A stretch of DNA of 37,301 nt. Source: Holosporales bacterium (GTDB taxonomy: Bacteria; Pseudomonadota; Alphaproteobacteria; UBA3830; JAIRMZ01). This document shows positions 17,076 through 26,645 of the stretch, one piece after another. Within the stretch, counting starts at the first letter, position 1. Each line of letters opens with the position of its first letter. The stretch lies in contig JAISAP010000050.1 of assembly GCA_031266655.1 (NCBI GenBank), forward strand, positions 1-37,301. Direction: 5' to 3'. Made by a program: the position numbers and the translations under genes. Below the pieces are notes generated by a model that made no database searches, was not told the origin of the DNA, and worked only from the letters and a program-made list of their open reading frames with translations.

Positions 17076-17707
17076 AACGCACCTCGTTGGAGACGCTTCG
17101 TGAGCCCCTCTGCTGCGCGTCTGGTCAGGATGAGCTTTTTGTGTCGCAGTCCGTCGTACACATTGAGACCTTCGGGAGGAAGAACATCCATGCCAGGAAG
17201 GTTGTGGACGGCACGCGGGAAAAGAGCGTCTGAGTCAAAGGCATCCACAAAAAGAGAGGATTTCCACCCGCGTTTTTCTAAAAGGGCGCGCAACGCACCT
17301 GTTTTGCCGGAAGGAATGGAAAAATCCTCCACAATCCACAAATTTTCTTCTTTCAGTTTCAAGGAAAGCAGCATTTTAAGGGCAAGAAACCGGACTTTTT
17401 TGTTGAGCTTAAAGGCATGAGAGCGAGGAGTGGGGCCAAACACGACTCCGCCTCCACGAAACTGGGAGACGTCCCGAGAACCATGCCGCGCCCGGCCCGT
17501 TCCTTTCTGTTTGTACATCTTTTTTGTCGTCCCGTGCACCTCCCCCCTCCCGCGCGTCGCATGTGTTCCCGCCTGACGGCACGCTAGCTGCCAACGGACT
17601 ACCTCGGAGAGACAAAGGCGGCGAAGAGGAACCTCAAACACCGAACTCTCAAGATCGATCGTCCCGCGCGCTTTTCCTTCAAAAGTTGTCACTGGTGCCT
17701 GAATCAT
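17072..17707 (-). CDS. rplD: 50S ribosomal protein uL4
   Basis: 211 aa. LSEVVRWQLACRQAGTHATR, the tunnel loop KKMYKQKGTGRARHGSRDVS and GGGVVFGPTPRSHAFKLNKK are diagnostic. uL4 lines the exit tunnel at the macrolide site and in E. coli represses the S10 operon; no such leader is visible here. It overlaps rplC by 4 bases. Its 3' end, RRAAEGLTKRLQRGAL, is repeated throughout the following spacer. Confidence 0.97.
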   Translation of the reverse strand: MIQAPVTTFEGKARGTIDLESSVFEVPLRRLCLSEVVRWQLACRQAGTHATRGRGEVHGTTKKMYKQKGTGRARHGSRDVSQFRGGGVVFGPTPRSHAFKLNKKVRFLALKMLLSLKLKEENLWIVEDFSIPSGKTGALRALLEKRGWKSSLFVDAFDSDALFPRAVHNLPGMDVLPPEGLNVYDGLRHKKLILTRRAAEGLTKRLQRGAL

Positions 17708-18357
17708 GGGGTCTTCCTCGGCTTTTTCACCGCTTCACGAACGAGAAGGGAGCCACCATCTGCCCCGGGGACTCCTCCCAAGACGACAAGCAACGCATTC
17801 TCAGCATCCGCCTCAAATACCTTCAGGTTTTGAAGTGTTACCTGGACATCGCCCAAATGTCCGGCCATCTTTTTCCCCTTGAAGACCCGTCCTGGATCCT
17901 GGCGATTGCCTGTGGAGCCGTGGCTGCGGTGAGAAATGGACACCCCATGGGTAGCACGCAAACCACCGAAGTTGTGGCGTTTCATTCCGCCGGCAAACCC
18001 TTTCCCGATGCTGCGTCCCGTCACATCGACGTACTGACCTGCAGAGAAGGACTCTACGCCGACGACAGTGCCCACAGCGGGAAGCTCCTCCTCTGCGGCA
18101 GCGCGACACTCTCGCACAGAGCGAAAAGCCTCTGCTCCTAGTGCTTTGAAAAAACCTGCGCGCGGGCGATTCAATTTCTTCGTATCCACCTTGGAAATCC
18201 CGAGGACAGCCGCGCAATACCCGTGCTTCTCGCGCGTTTTGTGCGCAATCACCACGTTTTCTTCCGCCTTCAGAAGGGTGACAGGGTAGCAAGTTCCATC
18301 GTCGGCAAGAACACGCGTCATTCCTATTTTTCTAACCGACAAACCGAGTTGCATCAT
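17704..18357 (-). CDS. rplC: 50S ribosomal protein uL3
   Basis: 217 aa. [20 protein letters not shown], the long loop [20 protein letters not shown] and [20 protein letters not shown] with [15 protein letters not shown] identify uL3, whose finger approaches the peptidyl transferase centre. The Gln in the GNRQDP motif is the residue methylated by PrmB in E. coli. It overlaps rpsJ and rplD by 4 bases each. Confidence 0.97.
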   Translation of the reverse strand: MMQLGLSVRKIGMTRVLADDGTCYPVTLLKAEENVVIAHKTREKHGYCAAVLGISKVDTKKLNRPRAGFFKALGAEAFRSVRECRAAAEEELPAVGTVVGVESFSAGQYVDVTGRSIGKGFAGGMKRHNFGGLRATHGVSISHRSHGSTGNRQDPGRVFKGKKMAGHLGDVQVTLQNLKVFEADAENALLVVLGGVPGADGGSLLVREAVKKPRKTP

Positions 18358-18671
18358 TGCTCCAAAAGTTTGATCTCTACATCCACGCCCGTCGCGAGAT
18401 CGAGTTTCATCAACGCATCGACCGTTTGGGGAGAACAGTCCAAGATGTCCACCAAGCGCTTTCTCGTCCGCATTTCAAACTGTTCGCGCGACTTCTTATC
18501 TTTGTGCGGAGACCGCAAGACCGTATAACGATGAATCCGCATCGGCATCGGAACAGGCCCTCGCACCCGCGCCCCCGTCCGACGCGCGGTCGAGACAATC
18601 TCGTGCGTCGAATAGTCCAGGATGCGGTGGTCATACGCCCGCAAGCAAATCCGGATACACTGGTTATTCAT
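18354..18671 (-). CDS. rpsJ: 30S ribosomal protein uS10 / NusE
   Basis: 105 aa from ATG 18671 ([20 protein letters not shown]). A longer frame beginning at TTG 18692 would overlap tuf and is rejected; the ATG lies 13 bases after the tuf stop. [20 protein letters not shown] and the tail [12 protein letters not shown] are conserved. uS10 works in the 30S head and, as NusE, links NusG/NusB to transcription antitermination. Confidence 0.97.
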   Translation of the reverse strand: MNNQCIRICLRAYDHRILDYSTHEIVSTARRTGARVRGPVPMPMRIHRYTVLRSPHKDKKSREQFEMRTRKRLVDILDCSPQTVDALMKLDLATGVDVEIKLLEQ

Positions 18672-18684
18672 CAAGGACACAACC

Positions 18685-19875
18685 TCACGCAATAATCTTG
18701 GTTACAACACCGGCTCCCACCGTTCGCCCACCCTCTCGGATGGCAAAACGTAGCCCCTCGTCCATGGCAATCGGAGAAATCAGCTCTACCTCCATGGCAA
18801 TATTGTCGCCCGGCATCACCATCTCCGTCCCGCTGGGAAGCTTCACATTGCCCGTGACGTCCGTCGTTCGGAAATAAAATTGCGGACGATAGCCATCGAA
18901 GAATGCCGTATGACGGCCCCCTTCTTCTTTCGTCAGAATGTACGCTTTTCCCTCAAATTTCGTGTGCGGCGTAATCGTGCCAGGAGCCGCCAGCACCTGA
19001 CCGCGCTCGACTTCTTCCCGCTTTGTCCCGCGCAACAGGCAGCCTACGTTGTCCCCCGCTTCCCCTTGATCGAGCAGCTTCCGGAACATTTCCACGCCCG
19101 TCACCACGGTCTTTTGCGTAGCGCGAATCCCAACGATTTCCACCTCGCCCCCAACCTTGATGATTCCTTGGTCCACACGACCCGTCACCACGGTTCCTCT
19201 ACCGGAGATAGAAAACACATCCTCAATAGACATCAAGAACGACTTGTCTTTCGGACGCTCTGGCTGCGGAATATAGGCGTCAATCTGATCCATCAAGGCC
19301 AGAACTTGCTTTTTTCCACGCTCCTCATCCTTTCCTTCAAGAGCGCAAAGCGCACTGCCTCTGATGATGGGGATATCGTCTCCAGGAAATTCATATTTGG
19401 TAAGGAGCTCACGTACTTCCATTTCAACGAGGTCGAGAATCTCCGCGTCGTCCACCATGTCCACTTTGTTGATGAAAACGACGATGGCGGGGACCCCCAC
19501 CTGACGCGCAAGAAGGATATGCTCCCGCGTTTGCGGCATCACGCCATCGGTTGCGGACACCACCAGGACCGCTCCGTCCATTTGCGCCGCGCCCGTGATC
19601 ATGTTTTTTACATAATCCGCGTGCCCGGGGCAATCAACGTGCGCGTAATGGCGCTTGTCTGTTTCATATTCCACATGGGTCGTGGAAATGGTGATCCCGC
19701 GTGCCCGCTCTTCGGGGGCGTTATCGATCTGAGCGTAGTCGGTAAATTCCGCACCGCCTTTCTCCGACAGAACCTTCGTGATCGCTGCCGTCAGCGTCGT
19801 TTTTCCGTGATCGACGTGCCCGATCGTCCCAATGTTACAATGCGGCTTCGACCGCTCATATTTTGCTTTTGCCAT
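18685..19875 (-). CDS. tuf: Elongation factor Tu
   Basis: 396 aa from ATG 19875 ([20 protein letters not shown]); an in-frame extension to 19983 lies within fusA and is rejected. GTP-binding motifs: GHVDHGKT 19-26, DCPGH 81-85, NKVD 136-139. The effector region [17 protein letters not shown] and domains 2-3 ([33 protein letters not shown]) are normal. EF-Tu-GTP delivers aminoacyl-tRNA to the ribosome. It follows fusA by 16 bases in the classical str operon order. Confidence 0.98.
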   Translation of the reverse strand: MAKAKYERSKPHCNIGTIGHVDHGKTTLTAAITKVLSEKGGAEFTDYAQIDNAPEERARGITISTTHVEYETDKRHYAHVDCPGHADYVKNMITGAAQMDGAVLVVSATDGVMPQTREHILLARQVGVPAIVVFINKVDMVDDAEILDLVEMEVRELLTKYEFPGDDIPIIRGSALCALEGKDEERGKKQVLALMDQIDAYIPQPERPKDKSFLMSIEDVFSISGRGTVVTGRVDQGIIKVGGEVEIVGIRATQKTVVTGVEMFRKLLDQGEAGDNVGCLLRGTKREEVERGQVLAAPGTITPHTKFEGKAYILTKEEGGRHTAFFDGYRPQFYFRTTDVTGNVKLPSGTEMVMPGDNIAMEVELISPIAMDEGLRFAIREGGRTVGAGVVTKIIA

Positions 19876-19891
19876 GTTCCCTTTCCCCTCT

Positions 19892-21973
19892 TTAACTGGT
19901 CCCTTTATGCTTTGCGATGATGTCGTCCGCCGCATTTTGCGGAGCCAACTCATACCGAGCAAACTGCATCGTGTACTGCGCACGCCCCTGGCTCATAGAG
20001 CGCAGAGTGTTAACATACCCGAACATCGTCGACAACGGAACAAGCGCCGATATGACGCGCGCATTCGCCCGCTGATCCATCCCGGAAACCTGGCCTCTCC
20101 GGCTGTTCAGGTCTCCAATAACATCGCCCATGTACTCCTCCGGACTTACGACTTCTACGTTCATAAGCGGCTCGAGTATACGGGCGCCCGCCTTGGCCAT
20201 CGCCTCTCGGAAGGCCGATCGCGCCGCGATCTCAAAGGCCAACACGCTCGAGTCCACATCGTGAAACGCTCCGTCCACCAAGGTACACTTCATCCCTACC
20301 ATAGGGAACCCAATTAGGTAGCCCGATTCCGCTGCCAGACGCAAGCCCTTCTCCACACCCGGGATGTATTCCTTCGGAACCGCTCCTCCAAAAATTTTGC
20401 TTTCGAAGACAACTCCGTCGCCAAAGGTCAGAGGCTCAAACAAGATTTTAACGCGTGCATACTGCCCTGCGCCTCCCGTCTGCTTTTTGTGTGTGTAGTC
20501 AATTTCCGCATTTTTAGTAATCGTCTCGCGGTAGGTCACTTGCGGGGCCCCAACGTTCACCTCAACCTTGAACTCCCTCCGCATGCGGTCCACGATGATC
20601 TCTAGGTGCAGCTCCCCCATGCCTTCGATGATCGTCTGCCCGGTTTCGGCGTTCGACCGGACGCGGAAAGAAGGATCTTCTGCCGCTAGACGACTGAGAG
20701 CCACACCCATCTTTTCCTGGTCTGCCTTAGATTTCGGCTCAACCGCTACTTCGATCACTGGGTCCGGGAACTCCATCTTTTCCAGGAGAATGGGCTTGGA
20801 TGGATCGGACAGCGTGTCCCCCGTCGTGGAGTTTTTGAGCCCAGCAACCGCGACAATATCGCCCGTTCCAGCAGTCTTGATGTCTTCCCGATCGTTGGCA
20901 TGCATGAGCAACATGCGCCCGATGCGTTCCCGCTCTCCCTTGGTCGCGTTCAGCACATAGCTCCCTGCCTCAAGCATCCCAGAATAGATGCGCGCAAAGG
21001 TCAGGGTCCCCACGAAGGGATCCACCATGATCTTGAAGGCCAGCGCGGAAAAAGCCTCTTCGTCAGAGGGAGCGCGCTGCTCCTCTTTCTCCGTCTTGGG
21101 ATTGGTCCCCAGCACGGATCCGACATCGAGGGGAGAAGGCAGGTAGTCACAAACCGCATCGAGAAGTGTCTGGACCCCTTTGTTCCTGAAAGCGCTCCCG
21201 CACAGAACAGGGACAAAAGCAGACCGAACGGTGCCCTTCCGTATGCACAACTTCAGCTCTTCTTCCGTAGGAAGTTGCCCTCCCAGGTAGCGTTCCAAAA
21301 TAGCGTCTTCCTGCTCCACGGCCATCTCGACAAGTTCGGCATGGAACTTTTCCGCTTGGGGGAGAAGGTCGCTGGGGATCTCTCCAATTTCGAATTCCGC
21401 GCCAAGCGTCTCGTCTTTCCAGCGAATCGCTTTCATGCTGAGGACGTCGACCACTCCAGCAAAATCCCCCTCTCGACCGATGGGAAGGTTCATAACCAGC
21501 GGCTTCGCCCCGAGGCGCTCCACGATCATATCCACACAGCGGAAGAAGTCCGACCCCATCCGGTCCATTTTGTTGACGAAGCAAATCCGAGGGACGGAGT
21601 ACTTGTCCGCCTGTCTCCACACGGTTTCCGATTGCGGCTCTACGCCAGCCACTCCATCGAAAACAGCCACCGCTCCATCGAGAACGCGCAGGGAGCGCTC
21701 CACCTCGATCGTGAAGTCAACGTGTCCCGGAGTGTCGATGATATTGATGCGATGATCACGCCAAAAACAGGTTGTAGCCGCCGAGGTGATGGTAATCCCA
21801 CGCTCTTGCTCCTGCTCCATCCAGTCCATCGCCGCCGCCCCTTCATGGACTTCACCGATTTTGTGAGACCGGCCTGTGTAGTAAAGGATGCGCTCGGTTG
21901 TCGTCGTTTTTCCCGCATCGATATGCGCCATGATCCCAATATTTCGATAACGCTCGAGGGATTTGGCGGCCAT
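19892..21973 (-). CDS. fusA: Elongation factor G
   Basis: 693 aa, typical length. G motifs: [15 protein letters not shown] from residue 16, DTPGHVDFT at 80, NKMD at 134-137. Domain IV carries the decoding tip around [18 protein letters not shown], and the C-terminus has [26 protein letters not shown] drives translocation and, with RRF, ribosome recycling. It follows rpsG by 8 bases. Confidence 0.98.
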   Translation of the reverse strand: MAAKSLERYRNIGIMAHIDAGKTTTTERILYYTGRSHKIGEVHEGAAAMDWMEQEQERGITITSAATTCFWRDHRINIIDTPGHVDFTIEVERSLRVLDGAVAVFDGVAGVEPQSETVWRQADKYSVPRICFVNKMDRMGSDFFRCVDMIVERLGAKPLVMNLPIGREGDFAGVVDVLSMKAIRWKDETLGAEFEIGEIPSDLLPQAEKFHAELVEMAVEQEDAILERYLGGQLPTEEELKLCIRKGTVRSAFVPVLCGSAFRNKGVQTLLDAVCDYLPSPLDVGSVLGTNPKTEKEEQRAPSDEEAFSALAFKIMVDPFVGTLTFARIYSGMLEAGSYVLNATKGERERIGRMLLMHANDREDIKTAGTGDIVAVAGLKNSTTGDTLSDPSKPILLEKMEFPDPVIEVAVEPKSKADQEKMGVALSRLAAEDPSFRVRSNAETGQTIIEGMGELHLEIIVDRMRREFKVEVNVGAPQVTYRETITKNAEIDYTHKKQTGGAGQYARVKILFEPLTFGDGVVFESKIFGGAVPKEYIPGVEKGLRLAAESGYLIGFPMVGMKCTLVDGAFHDVDSSVLAFEIAARSAFREAMAKAGARILEPLMNVEVVSPEEYMGDVIGDLNSRRGQVSGMDQRANARVISALVPLSTMFGYVNTLRSMSQGRAQYTMQFARYELAPQNAADDIIAKHKGTS

Positions 21974-21981
21974 ATCTTTTC

Positions 21982-22452
21982 CTACCAGCGGTAATGGGCA
22001 AACGCACGGTTCGCTTCTGCCATCTTGTGGGTATCTTCCCGCTTCTTGATGGTTGCGCCCCGTCCGTTGAAGGCGTCAATGAGCTCCCCCGCGAGCTTGT
22101 CCGACATCGTCCGCTCGCTCCTCTTGGAGGCGCTAGCGATCAACCACCGCATCGCCAAGGCGCGCGCGCGTTCCGCTCGAACCTCGACGGGAATCTGGTA
22201 GGTCGCGCCCCCCACACGTCGGGACCGAACCTCGATCGAGGGCTTTACCATGTCCAAAACGCCCGTAAAAACATCTATGGCCGCCCGGCTGAGTTTCTTT
22301 TCCGCCTGGTCCACGGCTTCGTAGAAAATGCGCTCTGCTACGGAGCGCTTTCCGTCCAACATCAAGCAGTTGACGAAACGAGACACGAAAACGCTTCCAA
22401 ACCGAGAGTCCGGAAGAATTTCCCTTTTTTCTGCTGCATGCCGCCGTGCCAT
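21982..22452 (-). CDS. rpsG: 30S ribosomal protein uS7
   Basis: 156 aa. [40 protein letters not shown] and [20 protein letters not shown] are conserved. uS7 nucleates the 30S head and contacts E-site tRNA; in E. coli it represses the str operon. It follows rpsL by 14 bases. Confidence 0.97.
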   Translation of the reverse strand: MARRHAAEKREILPDSRFGSVFVSRFVNCLMLDGKRSVAERIFYEAVDQAEKKLSRAAIDVFTGVLDMVKPSIEVRSRRVGGATYQIPVEVRAERARALAMRWLIASASKRSERTMSDKLAGELIDAFNGRGATIKKREDTHKMAEANRAFAHYRW

Positions 22453-22466
22453 CGCTTAAAATTCCC

Positions 22467-22838
22467 TCATTTCGGCTTTTTCACGCCATATTTGGAGCGA
22501 CCTTGCTTCCGATCTTTGACTCCCTGAGTATCCAGAGATCCTCGAACGACATGGTATCGCACCCCAGGCAAATCTCGCACACGTCCCCCTCGGATCAGCA
22601 CAACGGAATGCTCGAGCAAGTTATGTCCTTCGCCCGGTATGTAGGCCGTCACCTCATGCCCACTCGTCAAACGCACACGCGCAATCTTCCGAAGCGCTGA
22701 GTTTGGCTTCTTCGGGGTCGTGGTCGTAACACGCGTACACACTCCCCGTCGCTGCGGACAAGCGACCAAAGCGGGAACCTTGTTTCTTTCTGCAAGCGGC
22801 CGGCGCGGCTTGCGAATCAGCTGGTTAACCGTCGGCAT
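22467..22838 (-). CDS. rpsL: 30S ribosomal protein uS12
   Basis: 123 aa. [39 protein letters not shown] and [19 protein letters not shown] match the family; uS12 monitors decoding at the A site. Lys43 in TPKKPNS is retained, but residue 88, normally lysine in RGGRVKDLPG, is arginine (codon CGA, 22575-22577). That substitution is a known streptomycin-resistance change in other bacteria. First gene of the str operon, about 33 bases behind a good promoter. Confidence 0.97.
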   Translation of the reverse strand: MPTVNQLIRKPRRPLAERNKVPALVACPQRRGVCTRVTTTTPKKPNSALRKIARVRLTSGHEVTAYIPGEGHNLLEHSVVLIRGGRVRDLPGVRYHVVRGSLDTQGVKDRKQGRSKYGVKKPK

Positions 22839-22853
22839 CTCTCTCCCTCTCTC

Positions 22854-22873
22854 CCGCCAAAACTCCCTGGCGG
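22854..22873 (-). promoter_or_regulatory. 5'-terminal hairpin of the str transcript
   Basis: CCGCCA and TGGCGG form a six-base stem around an eight-base loop, starting at the predicted transcription start of rpsL. It may stabilise the mRNA 5' end; a regulatory role is not demonstrated by the sequence. Confidence 0.35.
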
Positions 22874-22877
22874 CTGC

Positions 22878-22906
22878 ACTCTATCCTCCCAGGACCTTTT
22901 GGTCAA
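22878..22906 (-). promoter_or_regulatory. str operon promoter
   Basis: Minus strand TTGACC (22906-22901), 17-base spacer, TAGAGT (22883-22878). The near-consensus -35, correct spacing and position 40 bases before the rpsL start support a sigma-70-type promoter for rpsL and the genes behind it. Confidence 0.65.
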
Positions 22907-22991
22907 GCGCCTTTACAAGCCATAAGGGCATCGCAAGCAGCATAAGAGCCCCCTTTGACTCCCCTACCCTTTTCCTTTCTCAAGCGTAGTT

Positions 22992-22997
22992 TATAAT
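22992..22997 (+). promoter_or_regulatory. Possible -10 box for the glycosyltransferase gene
   Basis: A perfect TATAAT lies 24 bases before the ATG at 23021. The -35 position (22969-22974, CTTTTC) is poor, so the promoter would be weak or need an activator. Confidence 0.35.
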
Positions 22998-23020
22998 AGG
23001 ACAATAAAGATGGAACAGGA

Positions 23021-24040
23021 ATGACAGAAGTTGAGAGATACGCCGATCGCGGGCGCTGGAGGGAGTTTTGCCGGACCCTGTGGTATAGGGTGCCGTTCCT
23101 ACGGGAGACAGGGATTGGGACCTGTCGTGCTCTAGACTGGCGCGCGCATTGGACGCGTTATCAGACGAAAGTCCGTCTGCTAGAGACACGGCTGAAGGTG
23201 TACCGCATGGAAGAGAGTGGTATCCAAACGCCGGAGCGTCCCACTCCACGGCTGATTGTTTCCTTGACCTCACATCCTCCGCGGATTGCAGAGTCCTACG
23301 CGGCGGTTTACTCGCTTCTCACCCAATCGCTCAAGCCCGATAAGGTAGTTCTGTGGCTCGCCCAGTCGCAGTTCCCCTGCAAGGAGCATGACCTCCCCTG
23401 GGAACTCCTCCACCTGCGCCAATTTGGACTCTCCATCCAGTGGTGCGAAGACTTGAAGGCGCTCAAGAAGATCCTTCCTTCTCTCAGAGCCTATCCAGAC
23501 GACATTGTTGTGCTTGCCGACGACGATATCTTATACCCCAGCAACTGGCTCGAACGGCTCTATGCCGCCCATCAGAAGGATCCCACTTCTATTCAAGCTC
23601 GTGTTACTTATCGAGTCTTCAGGAACGAACACTTTCATTATTACCTGAGGAGAAACTTCCTGTTCTTTGGAAAAGAGGCTCCTCCGTCTCTCTTGTATGT
23701 CCCGCTCGCGCGGATGGGGGTTCTCTACCCTCCCCACGTCTTGACGGAGGAGGTGCTGCGTACGGATCTTGCCATGCAGTTTGCTCCCTACGATGACGAG
23801 CTCTGGTGCTGGATGATGATGATTGTGAGCGGGGCGAAAGTACATGCCTTATGCGGAGGATGGGAAGATCTTATCGAATTGCCGCTGGCAAGACCCTTGG
23901 CGGCCCGTCTGGTGGAGTTTTGCATGTATTTTGGTCATGCTCTGGCAGAGTTTTATCCTGAAGTTCGCACTATCTTGGTCGAGGAAGAGCGCGCTATGCC
24001 GCAAGCTCTTGGCTACGCTCCCGTAGGGCCCGGCGTATAA
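23021..24040 (+). CDS. Putative GT-A type glycosyltransferase
   Basis: 339 aa. The core IVSLTSHPPRI, LLTQSLKPDKVVLWLAQSQF, DLPWELLHL, IQWCEDLKALKKILPSL and ADDDILYPSNWLERLY (DDD at 167-169) matches bacterial family-2-like glycosyltransferases; the DDD triplet would bind metal and sugar nucleotide. A later GVLYPP and DDELWCWMM (from 258) match the acceptor-side motifs. No signal peptide or clear membrane helix, so it is probably cytoplasmic, acting on surface polysaccharide, lipid or protein. The first 70 residues are unrecognised. It lies on the plus strand between rpsL and the LRR gene, six bases upstream of the latter, suggesting a two-gene unit. Substrate unknown; ATG 23021 has AGGA directly upstream, with unusual spacing. 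Confidence 0.8.
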   Translation: MTEVERYADRGRWREFCRTLWYRVPFLRETGIGTCRALDWRAHWTRYQTKVRLLETRLKVYRMEESGIQTPERPTPRLIVSLTSHPPRIAESYAAVYSLLTQSLKPDKVVLWLAQSQFPCKEHDLPWELLHLRQFGLSIQWCEDLKALKKILPSLRAYPDDIVVLADDDILYPSNWLERLYAAHQKDPTSIQARVTYRVFRNEHFHYYLRRNFLFFGKEAPPSLLYVPLARMGVLYPPHVLTEEVLRTDLAMQFAPYDDELWCWMMMIVSGAKVHALCGGWEDLIELPLARPLAARLVEFCMYFGHALAEFYPEVRTILVEEERAMPQALGYAPVGPGV

Positions 24041-24046
24041 AAACGC

Positions 24047-26086
24047 GTGAAAAACACACAGCTATTAAGGGCAATCTCTGCATTTGCCTTGGGAGTACTC
24101 AGTACCCTTCCCGAAGCTAAGGCGATGCAGCTCATCTGGAAAGAGCTTCCAAAGGGGTTTCCCTATGCCCGAAACGTGTTCGCTCGTGAGGGAATCCTGG
24201 TCGTACTTTCTGCTCCCGGAACCAACGTAGTTTTGCAGAGAAAAAGCAGTCTTCGCTCACAAGGCCCCGTGATTCCCGCGAACAAGAGGGTGCTTACGAT
24301 ATGGTGCTATGCCAATGACAGATCCCCTTCCTACCCTGCCTTCGAGGCGCATACGAAACTGATCGAGATAGGGGCGGCAGCCTTTCTCAAATCTCGCTTG
24401 AGGTCCCTCTGTATTCCCGCGAGCGTGCGGACGCTGGGGATAGAGTGTTTCTTTTCCTGTAGATCCATCGCTTCTCTTACCTTTGAGCGTGGCTCCCAGC
24501 TTCGAGAAATGGGAACTGGGGCTTTCTCTGGTTCAAGCGTGCCCTTCATCACGATTCCTGTGCGCGTGCAAACACTCAGCACACAGTGCTTTTCGAATTG
24601 CACCTCCCTTACCTGGGTTACTTTTGAGTCTCCTTCTCGCTTGCAAATCGTGGAAGAGGGTGCCTTCTCTTCTTCCCGCTTACAGTCCATCGTCTTGCCA
24701 AGCAGTGTAGAAGAGCTAGGAGAACAATGTTTTTTCTGCTGCCAATTCCTCGTCACCGCTACCTTTGAGCCTGGTTCTCGACTCCAGGCCATTAAGGAAA
24801 GAGCTTTCTGCCGGTCTGGCTTGCAATCCCTTGGTATTCCCGCGAGCGTGCAAACACTCGAAAGAGAGTGTTTTGCGGATTGTGCCTCCCTTACCTGGGT
24901 TACTTTTGAGTCTCCTTCTCGCTTGCAAATCATAGAAGAGGGTGCCTTCTCTTCTTCCCGTTTACAGTCCATCGTCTTGCCAAGCAGTGTAGAAGAGTTG
25001 GGAAAACGATGTTTTTTCTGCTGCCAATTCCTTGCCATCGCCACTTTTGAGCCTCGTTCTCGACTCCAGGCCATTAAGGAAAGAGCGTTCTACCGGTCTG
25101 GCTTACAATCCCTTTGTATTCCCGCGAGCGTGCAAACACTCGAAAGAGAGTGTTTTGCGGATTGCCGATCCCTGAGAGACGTGACCGTCGAAGCCTGCTC
25201 TCAGCTTCGCGTCATTGGAGATAGCGCGTTCGCATGCACCGGTCTTGAGTCTTTCACGATCCCCGCAAGCGTTGAAATACTTGAGATAGAGGGCTTCAAA
25301 AATTGCCCATCTCTAACTTCCGTTGTCTTTGAGCGCCCTTCTCAGCTGCGAACAGTGGGAAAGAGCGCTTTTGCTCGATCCAGCATACAGTCCATTGCAA
25401 TCCCCGCACGTGTAGAGGTTCTGAGCGCACGCTGTTTCTCGGAATGTGTATCTCTTGCCTCAATTACCTTTGAGGAAGGCTCTCGTCTGAGGGTTGTTGA
25501 GAGTGAAGCGTTTTTTAAGACAGCCTTAGTGTACCCCCATCTCCCGAGAGGGGTCACTCTCGGAAGCTGCGTATTCGGGTGTTCTAGCATCAGAGGGCTG
25601 TGTCTCGGAGGGGAATGGGTAAGCGTTTTTAGCGGTGCTTTTGCATATACGGGCATTCCACAAGTCCTCGTGATTCCACGAAACGTTACAGTCCTCCGGG
25701 CTTTCTGTTTCGCTGGGTGCTGGGCACTGACCTCGGTTTCCTTCGAGGCCCCTTCTCAACTGACAAGGATTGAGCAAAGCGCGTTCGCTGGTTCCAGTAT
25801 TCCGTCCCTTTGCATTCCTGCAAGCGTAAAAGTGCTGGAAAGAGCATGTTTCGCACATTGCCCGTCGCTTACCCTCGTCACTTTCGAGGCGGGTTCTCGG
25901 CTAGAGAGGATAGAACCGTATGCCTTCGACAGAAGCCTTCATGCACAAATCGTACTCCCAGACGGGAGGAGCGTCTCGGCTAGACAGCTCCATCGCGGCT
26001 GGAGGCGCCCTTCTCTGCTTTCCCGCCTCATGGGACGAGAAGATGGGACGTATGCCCCTTCCACAGGAGGCTGCTCTGTTCAGTAG
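24047..26086 (+). CDS. Secreted BspA-like leucine-rich repeat protein
   Basis: 679 aa from GTG 24047. Residues 1-26 are a clear signal peptide (Lys near the start, hydrophobic AISAFALGVLS, cleavage after AKA). Most of the rest consists of LRR_5 (BspA-type) repeats of about 23 residues with the pattern L.SI.IP.SVE.LG..CF..C.SL..VTFE..SRL..I...AF..S. Such proteins act as surface adhesins or interaction proteins in host-associated bacteria and protists; the partner here is unknown. A 282-bp segment is duplicated in tandem inside the gene. The C-terminal 38 codons lie in the first unit of a 167-169 bp tandem array shared with the rpoC 3' end, so the final residues were probably created or moved by duplication. 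Convergent with rpoC. Confidence 0.85.
   Translation: MKNTQLLRAISAFALGVLSTLPEAKAMQLIWKELPKGFPYARNVFAREGILVVLSAPGTNVVLQRKSSLRSQGPVIPANKRVLTIWCYANDRSPSYPAFEAHTKLIEIGAAAFLKSRLRSLCIPASVRTLGIECFFSCRSIASLTFERGSQLREMGTGAFSGSSVPFITIPVRVQTLSTQCFSNCTSLTWVTFESPSRLQIVEEGAFSSSRLQSIVLPSSVEELGEQCFFCCQFLVTATFEPGSRLQAIKERAFCRSGLQSLGIPASVQTLERECFADCASLTWVTFESPSRLQIIEEGAFSSSRLQSIVLPSSVEELGKRCFFCCQFLAIATFEPRSRLQAIKERAFYRSGLQSLCIPASVQTLERECFADCRSLRDVTVEACSQLRVIGDSAFACTGLESFTIPASVEILEIEGFKNCPSLTSVVFERPSQLRTVGKSAFARSSIQSIAIPARVEVLSARCFSECVSLASITFEEGSRLRVVESEAFFKTALVYPHLPRGVTLGSCVFGCSSIRGLCLGGEWVSVFSGAFAYTGIPQVLVIPRNVTVLRAFCFAGCWALTSVSFEAPSQLTRIEQSAFAGSSIPSLCIPASVKVLERACFAHCPSLTLVTFEAGSRLERIEPYAFDRSLHAQIVLPDGRSVSARQLHRGWRRPSLLSRLMGREDGTYAPSTGGCSVQ
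24603..25166 (+). repeat. 282-bp tandem duplication inside the LRR gene
   Basis: 24603-24884 and 24885-25166 are near-identical direct repeats, each 94 codons or four LRR units. Only scattered substitutions separate them, much fewer than between other repeats of the gene, so the duplication is recent. Confidence 0.8.
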
Positions 26087-26645
26087 AGGCCGCCACTCTT
26101 CCAGCGTCGCCCTACGCGGCCACTTCCCGCCTCTGGAGTGTCTCGGCTAGACAGCTCCATCGCGGCTGGAGGCGCCCTTCTCTGCTTGCTCGCCTCATGG
26201 GAAGAGAAGATGGGACGTACGCCCCTTCCACAGGAGGCTGCTCCGTTCAGTAGAGACGGTCACTCCTCCAGCGTCGCCCTACGCGGCCACTTCTCTTCTC
26301 TGGAGCATCTCGGCTAGACAGCTCCATCGCGGCTGGAGGCGCCCTTCTCTGCTTTTCCGCCTCATGGGACGAGAAGGTGGGACGTACGCCCCTTCCACAG
26401 GAGGCTGCTCCGTTCAGTAGAGACGGTCACTCCTCCAGCGTTTTGCTCTATGCGGCGACTTCCCGCCTCTGGAGCATTTCGGCTAGACAGCTCCATCGCG
26501 GCTGGAGGCGTCCTTCTCTGCTTTCCCGTCTTATGGGGAGAGGAGATGGGATGTGCACCCCTTCCGCAGGAGGCTGCTCCGTTCAGTAGAGGCGGTCATT
26601 CCTCCAGCGTTCCGCTCTATGCGGCGACTTCCCGCCTCTGGAGCG
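25974..26645. repeat. Four tandem copies of the LRR/rpoC convergent 3' junction
   Basis: Units start at 25974, 26141, 26308 and 26477 (TCTCGGCTAGACAGCTCC, last copy TTTCGG), with 167-169 base periods, ending where rpoC begins to match at 26646. Each contains the last codons of the LRR gene (MGREDGTYAPSTGGCSVQ or near variants, stop TAG) and, on the other strand, a version of the rpoC end ([10 protein letters not shown]). Copies are nearly identical, so the amplification is recent. Only the first unit is in frame with the LRR gene and only the last carries the functional rpoC end; 26087-26616 holds no other gene. CTCCA/TGGAG inverted repeats occur in each unit but no clear T-tract terminator. 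Confidence 0.9.

Noticed and set aside
18880-19920. 346-codon plus-strand frame opposite tuf
   Set aside because: Antisense shadow of tuf, driven by its strong codon bias.
25974-26645. Assembly error as the explanation for the tandem units
   Set aside because: Units differ by scattered substitutions and small length differences (167 versus 169), and older arrays in the window are far more diverged; real duplication is the simpler reading, though copy number merits long-read confirmation.
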